A DNA stretch of 64,000 nt. Origin: Phaseolus vulgaris (lineage: Eukaryota; Streptophyta; Magnoliopsida; Fabales; Fabaceae). Each line of letters opens with the position of its first letter. The first letter of the stretch is position 1. Under the pieces are notes generated by a model. That model was not told where the DNA came from. It saw only the letters and a list, made by a program, of their open reading frames with translations, and made no database searches. This document shows positions 1 through 12,209 of this stretch, in pieces. The stretch is taken from assembly GCF_000499845.2 (NCBI RefSeq), contig NC_023754.2, positions 29,589,869-29,653,868 of the forward strand. The letters are read 5' to 3'. The translations under genes and the position numbers were made by a program.

Positions 1-3000
1 CCTGGAGAACTCCAACAAGAGGTGAGGAAGGTACATCTCCAAAGATATGAATGGCAACAGTAGACATAGCCATAGACAGAGGCCTCAAACTTGGTTTAAC
101 ACAACGTAGACATACGTAATTCACAGGACCCTGAAAAGAAATTTGCAAGCAAACCTTTAGGCTAAACTTCCAACATTTGATCTGGTTACAAAAATGGTTT
201 CTAATGAACAATGATTTAGAATAGTTCTAATGATCACATTTCTTCTCAACTCATATAGTGCAGAAGTCAGGAATTTTCTATGCTAGGTTAAAATTAAGAT
301 AAATTGATCCAAAGAAGCAGGGATATATATTCCGGATGCTAATAGATATGAGAAAGGGATAAAAAAAACATTGTACCCTGAAACAAGCATAAAATTCAAA
401 TGACAACCAACCACATGATGTCTCCTTGTTTTTCTTGAGAGCAAGTTTGCATGTAATTTCCCAAATGTACAAGTAATTTTACTTAAAAACACATAATTAT
501 TCATCAAGAATTTAACCTGGCAACATCAAGATAACAAAAAAACAAAAAAATCATTTCTTAAAATACTCATGGATGGTAATTGAGAAGCATGTAAAAAGGA
601 TATTGTTTCAACATAAAGAGAGATTCCTTGCATAGAAGGAAAGTACCTGAGTGGCAAAAACAAGAAGTTCACCAATAGAGAAAAGAGCAAGGAAACCATA
701 CATGCTTCTGAATAAGAAAGCACCAAAACAAAAAGCTGCGCCAATAAATGTAGTCGTTGAGAGAAGCTGCAAAAGGATTGTGTTTAGTACGAGAGAACAC
801 GGAGAAATCGAGTAAGTTACATTCACCCTTACATTATTCAATAACTTTTAATTTGACAACTTTATCCTAAAACCTACCATTAGATTAAAGTTCCTTTTAT
901 ACAGATCACGTTAACAAAAAATTATATTAATCTTCTGATACCCAATTCATGTACCTCAAGATTAGCATAATGTTTACTTTAAAATATATAAAAATATGAC
1001 CCATCTGATTATCTTTTTCTTGTTATTCAATTTTGAGAATTATGAATAAATTAGACACAAGCAGCAACCTAGGTGATATTAGTTATTAATCAATGGTTAG
1101 ATTGATAAAACCACATTGTATATGGAGCAATTCAATCAATTTATGTCTAGTTGGCTACACTTTTAATCTATTCAGCTTAATAGGGCCAATCCAGAATATT
1201 AGTATTACACAGCCCTTTTTTCCAACCCTGTCATGTACACTTTAAGAATCTCAAAACTGCAACCATGATGCTCAAAACTTGTTGTTACATATGCCTCACG
1301 TAAGAGGGTGGTCAATACCCAAGTACCTGGTGAAGCAATTTAAACATAGCATCCTTGACAATAAAGGATTAATATTTCAAGTGCATGTGACTGACCAAGA
1401 AGGCCATTTTATTGTAAGATTACATGTTATTGTAAGGAAGAAACACTGAAGTAAAATAGTTTGCAGGAAAGAAATAATGAATATAAATACCAACCTTAAA
1501 TGCATTTGATAAGGTGTTATTCATATAATCCAGAATAAAGCCTCCAGCTAAAGTGCCCACTGTTCCACATACAATTGTAATTCCTCCAAATATCAAATCT
1601 GCATCAGCCTACCAAAGCAATCCAACTTTAATATTACAAGAATACAAACATACTATATCTTACATGGAAACTGTATTTTCTGTCTATAAGGTGTGATTGG
1701 ATGAAGCAAATTCTCACCATGTGATATATATTATAGCCAGCTTTGGGTCCCCAATACGAGTAAGCACCAATGACAAAGTTGTACGCTATGTAACCTACAA
1801 ATACACATTCAAGTTATGGAACTAAATAGACAAAGTAAAACAATATGACTGCTAAAATAAGATACATATAGGATATTAATATATGAAAGTTCACGATGAT
1901 GTAAGCTATCCACATAGCAGTCTCTGACTTGAATCTCCCAATAAGATGTGGTAAATATTACAAAACACAGTTAATGGATAGAGTAGTAAGTGGAAGAAGA
2001 GTTACCTAAAACATTGACAACATAGACCTTATCAAGCAAAAGTGCTTTCATATCTTTCAAAAATCTTGAAAACTTTTCATTTATTTGGGTTGCAGATTTT
2101 GACCTAAGAGAAGAATCAATCAATCAGATAGAATTTTTAATATTTCAGCCACTAAATGATAGATGCCTAACAGTAAAAGATACAATAAATCAATAATGGA
2201 AAAAAAAAAACAACTATTTAAGAAGGTAAGTGTTCTCACTTGAAATTATGGTCTGAGCTTTTATCTCTAAGCTCTGCTTTTAAGGACAGTGGCTCATCTT
2301 TACCACTGGAAGCCTCCGTAACTTTGAACCACACAAGTGAATTTTATTAATATTTAATTATATAAAATTAAATATTCTAAATACTTAGAATTTATTTGTA
2401 CTTAAAATGTGAGTAGTTCCTAAGTGGGAGTCTTTTCCCTCTCTATAGTTTCTTTTCTGTTCTCTTCTTTTTGTTCAACCATGCTTTTTTATATTGATAT
2501 TCTTGTGAAATTTTAACTTAAAAATATTATCCAGAATAAACAAAAATTGTATACCAAATGAAGATATTTCCATTATAGAGTTATACATATATTATAATCT
2601 ATAGATTATAGATAAGCTTTACCTCTCCTCACATTCCTTTACAATATTTCTCTTTCTTCCATAATATTTACCAAATTTCCTATCTATTTGGGTCTTTGAA
2701 AAAGAAGTGTGTTTAGATAATGCATAATTCTTAGATACCTTGAACTACTGACACAACTGCTTCGGGTGTGAGTTCCTTTTCAGAATCAGCAGGAACAAAA
2801 CCTGGATCCAGGAGTAGTTTAGAGATGAAAAATTGAAGTAGGGTTCACAAGAGCAAGACAAAAGTGAACCTCTCAACTGCAGAGGCTTCATAAAGAATCC
2901 TGAAATAGCAAATGGAAGCATCAACAAAGACTCTACCCAGAATGCATAACGCCAGCCAAAATGACTTCCAACCTGATAACAAACACAAAAAGGAATATTT

Positions 3001-5928
3001 ATTTAAAGGTCAGTATTTTGTTTCTGTAATCACTACAAGAAAATCACTAAATAGAAATCAATTTAAGAGATTAAAAAAATTATTAGTAACTAGAGCAGTT
3101 TCTATTATTAATAAATAGTTTCTAAATTGGTATCTAATTAGCTATCAAAGTTTAGTTACTATAAACTATTCATTAATAATATAAACTACTTTAGATTTAA
3201 TAATTTTTTTAATCTTTACTATAGTATCTAATTTAGTCAATTTAGTGATTAATTATTTTTGTCTCTTAAATTAGTTTCTATGTAATGATTTTCTTGTAAT
3301 TTGTAATGTAGTGAATAAATGAATGAAAGGGAAGGAGGACATTGCTATTCCAAAATAATTATAATCCATCTCCTACTTATAAGAAAATATCTTTTCAAAC
3401 TGCTTAATCACTTACAGTTTTAACTTTCGTTTTTAAAATTTAGAAAGATAACTGTGCTGCCATCCTATATTCAAATTACAGGAAATAAGTCTGTATAAAT
3501 AAAAATTGGAATAATGAAACTTGTATATTTCCACTAACCACAGGTGTTACAATTAGTATTATTCAATAGTGGTACAAAAAGCAGATAACCACTTACAAAA
3601 CCACCGTAGACATAGCCAAGTGCATATCCTGATGGTATACACATGTAAAATATTGCAAGCCACGCTGTTTTCTGATTCATACACCCAATATGAGAAAGAG
3701 TTCTTCACCAGGGAAAGAAGAAAGCAATCAATCATAATGACAGATGAAATTCCAACTACCACAATTTGGACAGATCATGTGACTACTCTGATTCGAGCTG
3801 ATATTCTTTATGAATGATTACTAGCACTAAGTATCACTAAAACTCTGTTTAGTATATATACAGTACTAACTTTAAGGTTCTTGATCACAACTGAATGAAG
3901 CAAACAACAATCTACTACACATGATAATTATTTATGATCCCCCAGACCAGTAGATAGCATATGTTAACATCAAATCATACTTGCAGATTGATCTTCAACC
4001 CACCCAAACTTCCACAAATCCATTGGTTTACTGTTTAATAACAAAAGACATCTGAGAGCATTCTTCAAACATGAAAGCAGGAGCCGCTTCCAAGGGAAAG
4101 AAACAAACCTGAGTAACAGGGGCATTGTCATCAATAAAAGGTGCTGCAAGACTTATAAATGAAGCCTCACCAACACCAACTAGCCTATAAAGAATATTGA
4201 AAACATCAGAAAAAAGACTAGCATTACTGTTTAACTACTCAACCAAAATTGCATAACTCGAAAAACAAAGGAATTAGACGACTTACATGCGACAGACTGA
4301 AATGGACCAGAAATTAAAAGAAAAACCACAACATAGGGTTGCAAGACTCCAAACTGATAATCCAATTCCTATAAGTCTAAATGGATTTACACTGCAAAAT
4401 ATAAAAGTTGTGTTAGGGTTAATATTCAATCCAGTAATAGTAATTATAAATCACAACAACCATGTGGTACATGTACAAGGCAATAATAGGCTAGAAATTG
4501 TCGTTTTGAAATAGTAATGTTAGACAAATATAAGAACTTCACTTTAGCGGACTAATGGGTGAATAAATTGATAATCCAAATTCAATGATAGTTTATGCTG
4601 CAAATTATTTTAGACACGATCTCATTTGAAAGTCATAGCCATGATGATTGTCCTGGCTACATATTAAATTGTACATAAAGAAAGATAATTTGAAATTTAA
4701 TGCAGCGGATCTATGGTGGTTCAAAAGCTGGTTCAACTTTCAGAATTTGTCATTTACAATTCTTCTTCTGAAGCATTAATGGGTTGAATATTTAAGGTTG
4801 GTAAAATACAGCAGTAAGAGTATTCAACTAATTGCAAGACAAGCAGTTTTTACCTCTTTGCTAGAGAGGCAAATATTGGAGAAGCCACAAGAAGTCCAAC
4901 CATAAAAGCAGATGATAAAACTCCATCTTCAAAATTGTTCAAGTTAAAATCCCCTCTGCACAAAAGGAGAAAAATATATAGACAAAAACTACCATATAGC
5001 TGAAAATTACTTCAACAATGGCTACGGGTACACTTTCAAAATATAATCAATAATTGTGTTATTTTGAACAGCAATTCAGATTTCCTTTTATGTGATAACT
5101 GTCTTTTAGTATATATGGTAGAATCTATCTTTGGAATTTCATATGTCGCGAGTAATTTGATGGTTCATTTTTATGATTCATTGAATTAATAAGAATCTTC
5201 CAACTTCAAATACCAAAGAAAAAGGTGACAAAAGGAATGCTTTTTCCATCTGCCAAACCTCCTCCTTCACAACCCCATTTTTGGTTTCGCTTCTCCCTCC
5301 CCTTTTCAATTATCATTTCTACTCTACCCTATGAGAACCTTTAGCTTTGAAATGGAAAACATCAACAAACCCACTCCTAAAAATTGGAATAAAGTCAAGA
5401 ATTTGAAACCAGTGTATGGAAAGTTAAATGCCAAGAAGCTAGAGAAATGATCTTGAATATATCTTACTGTATTCCAGAACCAGAAGAGCAGGTACCACCC
5501 TCAGTGCACGTTCCCCTACTTCCATTAACACCATTGCTTGCTATGGCTCCTCGATCCACATAGTTTAACAAGTTAATCACACAAAATATGGCAAGTAGCC
5601 TACAAAACAAGATAAAAGAGAACACAACACATTTCATAAGAACAAAGATTTGCTCTCCACCACCACCAAAGAAAAGATGAAAAATAAAAAAGACCCAGAA
5701 TTGCTTAATCTTTTCTTCCCATGCCCACATAACCAAAACTGAGAAAGGCTGAATTTTTCTGACCTTTACTAGCACGGATCTTAGAGGGGGAAAGGAAGCA
5801 GAAAAGGAGCATTACATTTACCTTTTGGGTGTAAACCATGAGCTTGTGGGAATCATGGAGGAGATTTGAGGGTCCATAGGCTGATGGGAAGGCTCTGGTT
5901 TCACTTGAGAGTGGTAATCTTGAGGCAT
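1..5928 (-). CDS. Spinster-homolog MFS transporter (probable sphingolipid transporter), 3' end outside window
   Basis: Multi-exon gene of the plant Spinster family, membrane carriers of the major facilitator superfamily proposed to move sphingolipids or related lipids; the substrate is inferred from family naming only. The start ATG is at 5928. Exon 1 (5822-5928) ends in SWFTPKR and joins exon 2 (5468-5599), which begins LLAIFCVINLLNYVDRG, the family's first membrane helix. Further exons lie near 4857-4955 (DFNLNNFEDGVLSSAFMVG), 4284-4393 (PFRLIGIGLSVW), 4110-4189 (LVGVGEASFISLAAPFIDD), 3592-3680, 2875-2971 (HFGWRYAFWVES), 2738-2803, 2241-2321, 2004-2103, 1718-1795 (YNFVIGAYSYWGPKAGYN), 1494-1610, 647-767 and 1-132. 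Junctions checked in detail keep frame: AG/G gives Arg between exons 1 and 2, and CA/A gives Gln between exons 2 and 3. The last visible exon encodes a segment around MAMSTVAIHIFGDVPSSP, so the C-terminal helices and stop lie beyond position 1. No disruption was seen in the visible exons. Confidence 0.9.
3031..3313. mobile_element. CACTA-type miniature inverted-repeat element
   Basis: Lies in an intron of the Spinster-type gene. The left end reads CACTACAAGAAAATCA and the right end (to 3300) holds the inverse, TGATTTTCTTGTA, followed by a stray TGTAGTG to 3313. The arms stay complementary for about 40 bp with scattered mismatches (ATAGAAAC and AATTTAAGAGA in both). A CACTACAAGAAA terminus is typical of small non-autonomous CACTA-like elements in legumes. 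There is no coding capacity. Confidence 0.7.
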
Positions 5929-6283
5929 ACCAATATTGTAGTACTTTGACACACAACAGTTGTACTAAAATTTAATAGCGCTGAATGGTAGTTAACCTGT
6001 CCGAATTTCAGAGGTCTTTTATCTTTCCTTCTTCTTGAGCTATGTCAGTTTTTTCAAAAACTATTTTTTTATTCATTATCATTCTCCCTTTCTTTTAGTT
6101 TTTCCGTTAGACAACGCGGTAAGCACAAAAGAATCCGGGATCATTGCCTCGTCTAAACCTTTTCTTTTGACTTTTTTCGGAAATAATTGTGCTCTGTGTA
6201 GATTATTTCTGCCACTTTTTCTTTTAATTTATTAATGTTTTTCATTTCTTAATAATTATTAACTTTCAATATATTTTATTATT
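5929..6283. other. Shared 5' intergenic side of the Spinster-type gene
   Basis: AT-rich upstream sequence of the minus-strand transporter gene, expected to hold its 5' UTR and promoter. I see no certain TATA box or conserved element and no second gene here. Confidence 0.4.
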
Positions 6284-6976
6284 AGGATGTCAATGCGGGA
6301 CGGATATCATTAATCTAACTCGCTAATCCGTTTAGGTCCATCTCGCATAATCTGCAGAGAAGGATGGTTTTATTTTTCCATAAAAAATCATACCTCATTC
6401 ATTTATTATAGTAGTATAATTTGTATTTTATTTTTAAAAAAATTAAATTTAATGTAATAAAAAAAGAATATTTTATTTTAATCATTTAGAGAAGTTAATA
6501 TTTAGAGAAGTTAATATTAATTATGACGGTAAATTTAGTTTTAAATAAATTCTTATATTTAAAATTTATTAATAAAAAACTAATATAAAGAAAAGATTTT
6601 AATAAGATAGTTAAAAAATTAGTCATCTTTATTAAAATATTTGGTACCAAAAACTTTGATGAAATAGTCTTATATATTTGCATACATATGTAAAACAAAA
6701 CTAAAATTTTGAAGAGATACTCTTATATATTTGCATACATATATGTAAAACAAAACTTTAACTATTTCTAATCAAGTCTTCTAACAATTCTAGAACTTTA
6801 AGTTATATTTTAATCTTAACTGAATGAACATAAAGAGAGATAAAATTTAATTTTTTCACCCGTAAGAATAATTTTTTTTATAATTAATGAAATTTTAATT
6901 TTTGAAAAAAAATATTTTTCTTATACGGACTGAAACACGAACCTGTGTGGGGTGACTAACCCGCATTGTCATTCCT
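6284..6976. mobile_element. Decayed hAT-like non-autonomous transposon
   Basis: The left end AGGATGTCAATGCGGG is matched in inverse at the right end (CCCGCATTGTCATTCCT), giving about 17-bp terminal inverted repeats with two mismatches. The pattern GG(A/G)TG(T/A)CAATGCGGG is typical of small hAT-type plant elements. The DNA just outside each end carries the same 13 bases, ATATTTTATTATT (6271-6283 and 6979-6991), consistent with a target-site duplication, although hAT duplications are normally 8 bp and the flanks are AT-rich. The interior is non-coding and includes a short direct repeat (about 6670-6700 and 6720-6755). Confidence 0.55.
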
Positions 6977-7652
6977 ATATATTTTATTATTTGGACTTCA
7001 ATAATTTTCTTTTGAAAAAGATTAATAGTTAAAAATAGCTATTTATTATAACCTAAAATAAAATTTATATATTTAAAAATATTATTTATTATATAAAATA
7101 ATACTTCCATTGTATAATACACCCACAAACAAAAATATAGGTTAATAAAAAAAGATTGTCAGGTGTGCTAAGATATTATAAAGCATAAAATCCAATATTA
7201 AATTCAATTTAATCTTGCCCAAATTTATTTGTGGCCAAATTGAGGCTTCGATATTTTTTGTGGACATTCAAACTGACTTCAAGTGATGGTCCACGCATCT
7301 TCATATATTCTTCTGGTACCTATTCATGTATGAATCTAATGACCTAAAATCTATATAGTTTTCTTTTTGGAATATATTATTTTTTTAAAATATATATTGG
7401 AACGAATATTCTGTTATACATCTCTGGTATTACAATGTGTCAAGTACATTATACTTTATTTTTATGCGAAATAACTATAACTATAACTTAAAATAATTAA
7501 TTTGTTTATTAATATATTTGTACATATCCAAACTAATGTCCTTTTTTCGACCCAAAGAAAGCATTATTCAATTTAAAATTCATTGTCATCGTATAATCTT
7601 TAATAAACAGTTTCTCAGAGATATTGAAAGCAGCCAATGTTGTACCTTAACT

Positions 7653-7653
7653 A

Positions 7654-7691
<38 letters not shown>
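7653..7691. repeat. (AAT)n microsatellite
   Basis: About thirteen uninterrupted AAT units in the gap between the Spinster-type gene and MSRB. The rest of 6977-8099 is AT-rich and I see no gene in it. Confidence 0.95.
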
Positions 7692-7692
<1 letters not shown>

Positions 7693-8099
7693 CACATCTT
7701 TATCTAACCCAATGGTTTCTCAGTGCATCAATTCTCAAATAATAAATAGTTGCTTACTAACAAAATGTGAGTTAGGCTCGTTATTATAATCTTAAGGCCT
7801 GGTGTATCACCAAAGGGTAACAATTCCAAAATATAAAAATAAACATCATTATCTGCATACCTTATAATAGGCTAAAAACCTTTCCAACATATCAAATACA
7901 AACCAAGCACAAATTGACATGTTAGAATGTTGCAGCAAGGGAGGAATAAAGGTACACATCATCAAATCACTGTTTAATTACGTGACATTGTTATTTAGTC
8001 ATCATTTTCATGAACTTCATTCGTAATATAAGCACATTACACATTTTTTTTACTGATATTAAATACTTAAGCAGTCATGTCTAAACAGCAGACTCAATT

Positions 8100-10669
8100 T
8101 TACCGAGAATTGGCTGGTACAAATTTCAGTGAAATGCTATTGACACAGTGGCGTTCGTCAGTGGGTGTTGGAAATCCTTCACCTTTAAAAACGTGACCTA
8201 GATGTCCCCCACAAACAGCACAGGTTATTTCTATTCTCATCCCATCAGGGTCAGGCTGATACAATTTAAGATGAGTGCCATCAGATAAGGATTCAAAATA
8301 AAGTTAATGTTTTGAATAAAGACTAAAGCTTTTCCAGCAATAAAGCACAAAAATATAGATGTAGTTCCATAGGTACTAATTCCAGTGAGAATTGAAGTTT
8401 TACCTCAATAATACAGATAATAATTTGTATTAAAAGTAAGCATATGTTGCCAAAATGAAACCCAAATGTTGATAGGTTATAAAAATACTTCAGATATTGT
8501 ATATAAGTTTTGCCTTGTATCAAATCCTACTTTTTATTTTCTTCATTTCCTAACAAGTGTTCTTAACTAGACACTAGTTAAAAAGGCTGTTAAGATAAAA
8601 CTATACTAACTCACATTGCGATTTATGGCCCCGGGAAGACCCTCGTAGAAGGCTGGCCAGCCACAACCAGAATTGAATTTTGTAATGGACTTGTAGAGAG
8701 GAGTTCCACAACCAGCACAGTTGTAAACTCCCTCACCAAAGAACTTGTCATACTCTCCAGTTCCAGGGAACCTGCATCATATCAAAACATTTTCTTACAA
8801 TAGAAACACAAATTCCCATCTTGAATGGGACTAGTTACCATCTTCAAACTAACTCTGTTGCCATGGACTTTGTTGGTAAGAAAATTAAGAACCACCGAAA
8901 ATTCAGTGCAGACTCAAAATTACTCAGACTTGTCAACTCCACTCTTTATTCTCTCCCCTCAGGTTTTCTCTGTGCATCTCTAAGCATTCACTCAGAGTGC
9001 CGGAATCACATATGGGAAATTAATCATGGTACATATTGTGAGCGTGTTATCACAGCACAGGACCATAAGCATATAGACAACACACAGCTTGTCTCTACTG
9101 CAAGCACACATACTAATGAACGCATCTAAGAGGAGATTACATAGTAGACTTCTCGGCCTAGCTGGCGCAATGGCCGAGTTATTGCAGGTTTTCGTTTGTC
9201 ACCTTGATCATATTGCAGGTTTTCGTTTCTGTCACCTCGATCATGTCGCAAACTGATCATCCATATAAATTACCGAAGGAGCAAACCTTCAATTAACTCT
9301 TAATTAAAGGCATTAATCAGGGATTATCTCACTAATAAACTGCAAAATGTGGATCAGTAGGAAGATTGGGCCTAAACAAGTTCCATGACAGTAAAAGTCC
9401 ATCATTAAATTGTATAAATAGGTTGCCATGGGACATGTAAAGGTGAGGTTGAATAACATTATAACTCAAATACTCTCATGCTGACTTGAACTCGGATGTG
9501 TCCCGAGAAGTGATGGGAGACCTTGAGGAACTGTGGTTTACTTAAACTCATCCGGGCCTTGTAAGAACAAGTTAGTTAACTAGAGTTTTGTCAGATTTAC
9601 CAGTATAGAAAGACCAAACATTGTATCATGAAATCAGTAATGCAGTCTCAATCTCTCTCCGCTCAACATTCTCTTTCAAGATATACTCCAATTAGCTAGG
9701 ACAAACCATTACAAATCCCTCTAACTACTGTGATCATAAAACTAAGTAGAAAGACTACAATCATGGTTTTAAACAACTGTCCGCAACCACAGCACAAGCC
9801 ATATGTGTCCACAATCTTCCATTATAACAAACATCTAGACTGCAGCTTAAAATCTTCTCACACTTACAATGGATTAACCTATATCACGCGCAATAACTCA
9901 GAACATACCTTGCATGATCCAGCAGTAAGCGAACTTGTGAAATCAAACCCTCCCAATTTTTAGACTTATTTGGATACACTTTTCTATAAGCACTTATACG
10001 AGTATAAAATAAGAAAGTAAAATGCATTTGACTTCACTATAAAGCTAAAATCAACTTACACACTTCAATTTTTGGTGGAGTTAAGAGAAGATATCTTCAC
10101 ACAAAGTAAGTAAAGTTGATTAGATATAACGCCGAAAACTCAAATTTATTTTACTTTCCTTTTTCTTATCCTACCCGTTTTAGAGAGAAGTTTATCCAAA
10201 CAGCTTCTAATTAAAAAAAAAAAAAACTGTGTTTTCATGACTTGACTCCATTCTTGAATATTGGCATACAGGGAAAGTCGAGAATCGAAGAAACTTGACA
10301 TACCCATTAATTTTTTGACGCGATTCCAACGTTTGAGAAGCTTAATTGATAAAAGAGAGAGAGAGAGAGAAGAAATAATGGTTCTTACTCGGTGCCCTTT
10401 TGCCTGAGAATGCGAAACTGATCAGGGGAGAGAATTGCCTGCCACTCTTCCTCGGATTTGTTGAGTGAGCCAGGTGCGGCCATGGCGACAATCCCACCTC
10501 GAAAACGACGTTTGGGTTGGAGAGAGGGTGTGGCCGAGATGGACAGAGTGGGGGGAGCAATGGGGTTTGCGTGGGAGAAAGATGTGGGAGGTGAAGAAAG
10601 GAGAATGGTTGAGAAAATGGGTTTGGAACAGATTGGAGTGGAAGTGGTTCTGAGAATGGTGAAGCTCAT
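8100..10669 (-). CDS. MSRB2: Peptide methionine-(R)-sulfoxide reductase B, plastid, MSRB2 type
   Basis: Reduces the R form of methionine sulfoxide in oxidised proteins, using thioredoxin-type donors, probably in the plastid. Three exons (10389-10669, 8615-8771, 8100-8255) join in frame to 197 residues ending in TAA at 8100-8102. Residues 1 to about 62 are Ser/Thr/Pro-rich and look like a transit peptide. The MsrB domain spans about residues 72-195. The zinc site is Cys112/Cys115 (CAGC) and Cys158/Cys161 (CAVC). The catalytic Cys183 is in RHCVNS. Cys130 in GCGWPAF sits where the resolving cysteine of Arabidopsis MSRB2 lies; MSRB1 lacks it, hence the subtype. The start MSFTIL at 10669 was chosen over an upstream in-frame ATG (10702) because it matches the family's usual N-terminus. 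Intron 1 (1.6 kb) holds an inverted-repeat element and a GA repeat. The protein looks intact. Confidence 0.93.
9180..9244. repeat. Short tandem duplication in MSRB intron 1
   Basis: Two copies of about 32 bp built on ATTGCAGGTTTTCGTTT followed by GTCACC and GATCAT, slightly diverged. Confidence 0.75.
9963..10208. mobile_element. Short inverted-repeat MITE in MSRB intron 1
   Basis: The left arm ATTTGGATACACTTTTCT is mirrored by the right arm AGAGAAGTTTATCCAAAC, and the interior has matching AAGAAAGTAAAAT and ATTTTACTTTC blocks. The size (about 245 bp), AT-richness and TTTGGATA arms fit small non-autonomous DNA elements common in legume introns. No clear target-site duplication was identified. 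Confidence 0.55.
10354..10371. repeat. (GA)n microsatellite
   Basis: Nine GA units in the MSRB intron, close to the exon 1 splice donor. On the transcribed strand this is a CT tract just inside the 5' end of intron 1. Confidence 0.9.
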
Positions 10670-11076
10670 GGCTATGCTACTGTGTTCAGAGGTCACCTTC
10701 ACCGACTACATTATCGCTATTTATTCGCCTTTTTCCTTGTCTACTCTGCTTTCATCATTTCCAATGAAAATCTGCCTCCTAAAATCATCAAACACCTTAT
10801 CTACAAAAACAAAACAAGTATCTACTTATTTGGAAAACATTATTACAACCTAAGTATCAACTATATTAAGATTATATATGAACTATTTTTAAAAAAAATG
10901 TTATTTTAATAATTACACATTAAGAATTATCAGTTTACATTTGTAATTATGAAATTAGAAAATACAATTTTAAAAGGTTTTGTTTATTTATTTTCTCGTA
11001 TAATCTTTGTACTTCAAATAATACTTTATTCTCTCTTTTGTGTTATGTGTTTTCCTTTCCACAATAATACTTATTT

Positions 11077-11256
11077 AAAAGTGTCTTCTAGTGAGTTCAC
11101 AAACTAGACTATGTCTGATCTAGTTAAATACATTTGACGTTATGTCTATCGCATATCTTGTAAAAGTGTCTTCTAGTGTGTTCACAAACCAGATTGTGTC
11201 TAATCTAGCTAAATACATTCGACACCATGTTGTTTTCATGTCTATCACATATCTGG
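11077..11256. repeat. Tandem duplication of about 85 bp
   Basis: AAAAGTGTCTTCTAGTG at 11077 recurs at 11162, and the following text (TTCACAAAC, AAATACATT, TGTCTATC) repeats in the same order with roughly 10% differences. It lies in the intergenic region between MSRB and the palindrome-array element; 10910-12200 otherwise shows no gene. Confidence 0.75.
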
Positions 11257-12209
11257 TACACATCGAAAACGTGAAAGCGAAGATCGTGAAGAATGTTTGA
11301 GCTTCCTAGATTACATATTTTTTTCAACCTAATTAATTATTTTATTAAGTATTCATTCTTTATCATTTGATTTTTTCTATTAAAAAAAATTCAATCAAAT
11401 TCCTGAACTTTAAGAATGCAAAAATGTATAGTTTTTTAATTTTGAAATTCAATAGTTGAAGTTGATTTGTTAGTTACATAAATTTTGACTATAACTTGGC
11501 TAGCTTTATTATATATTAAGACAAAATGGAAAAAAATTATTGCTAAAAAGTAACCCTTAAAACACAACATTTTAATATAATTATTCTAACTATATATACA
11601 TGGATAATATTTTTAGTTTTATGAAAAATCGAATAATAACACACATGGTTATTTTAAAACATTTCATTTCTTTTCTGATGATTATTCTATTTTTTTTGGT
11701 AAATATTGAATACATGTATTGTTCTTACCATCTGAGACCGAATGTCTTCTACTGATTGTCTTTCGTTTTTTCTTCTTTCTCTCACAGTTAAGTATGTTCG
11801 AGGGATGAGATACTGTAAAAGTGTTTAGTGAATTTAGAACTGAAAAAGTCATTGCCTTCTACCATGAAAGTCTTGTCCTATTTATAGCTTTCTATTGAAT
11901 CCTCTATCTTAACCTAAAAATTCTTAATGATATTTAATTATTCATTAATCTCAAATTAATCTAATTAATTATAAGTTGGACCGCTACCTTTATACTCTAG
12001 AATTGGATACGAAATGTATATTTAAAACCATTGAATGTATAAACTCTTTCCTTTAATACTCTCAATCAAATAACAAAAGAATTCCTTAAAAGATCAATTA
12101 AAAAACCAATGGATATGAATTTAATTTCTTTAAATTTTGAACTATACACCCATATATATGATTTATGAAAGGAAAAAGAGAATTTATTGTTGAGTGTCTG
12201 AGTTTCCAA

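Noticed and set aside
8821..9129. 102-codon plus-strand frame in the MSRB intron
   Set aside because: It lies wholly inside intron 1 of a well-supported gene on the other strand and shows no domain.
10458..10853. 131-codon plus-strand frame opposite MSRB exon 1
   Set aside because: Antisense of the transit peptide region; low-complexity and unlike any family.
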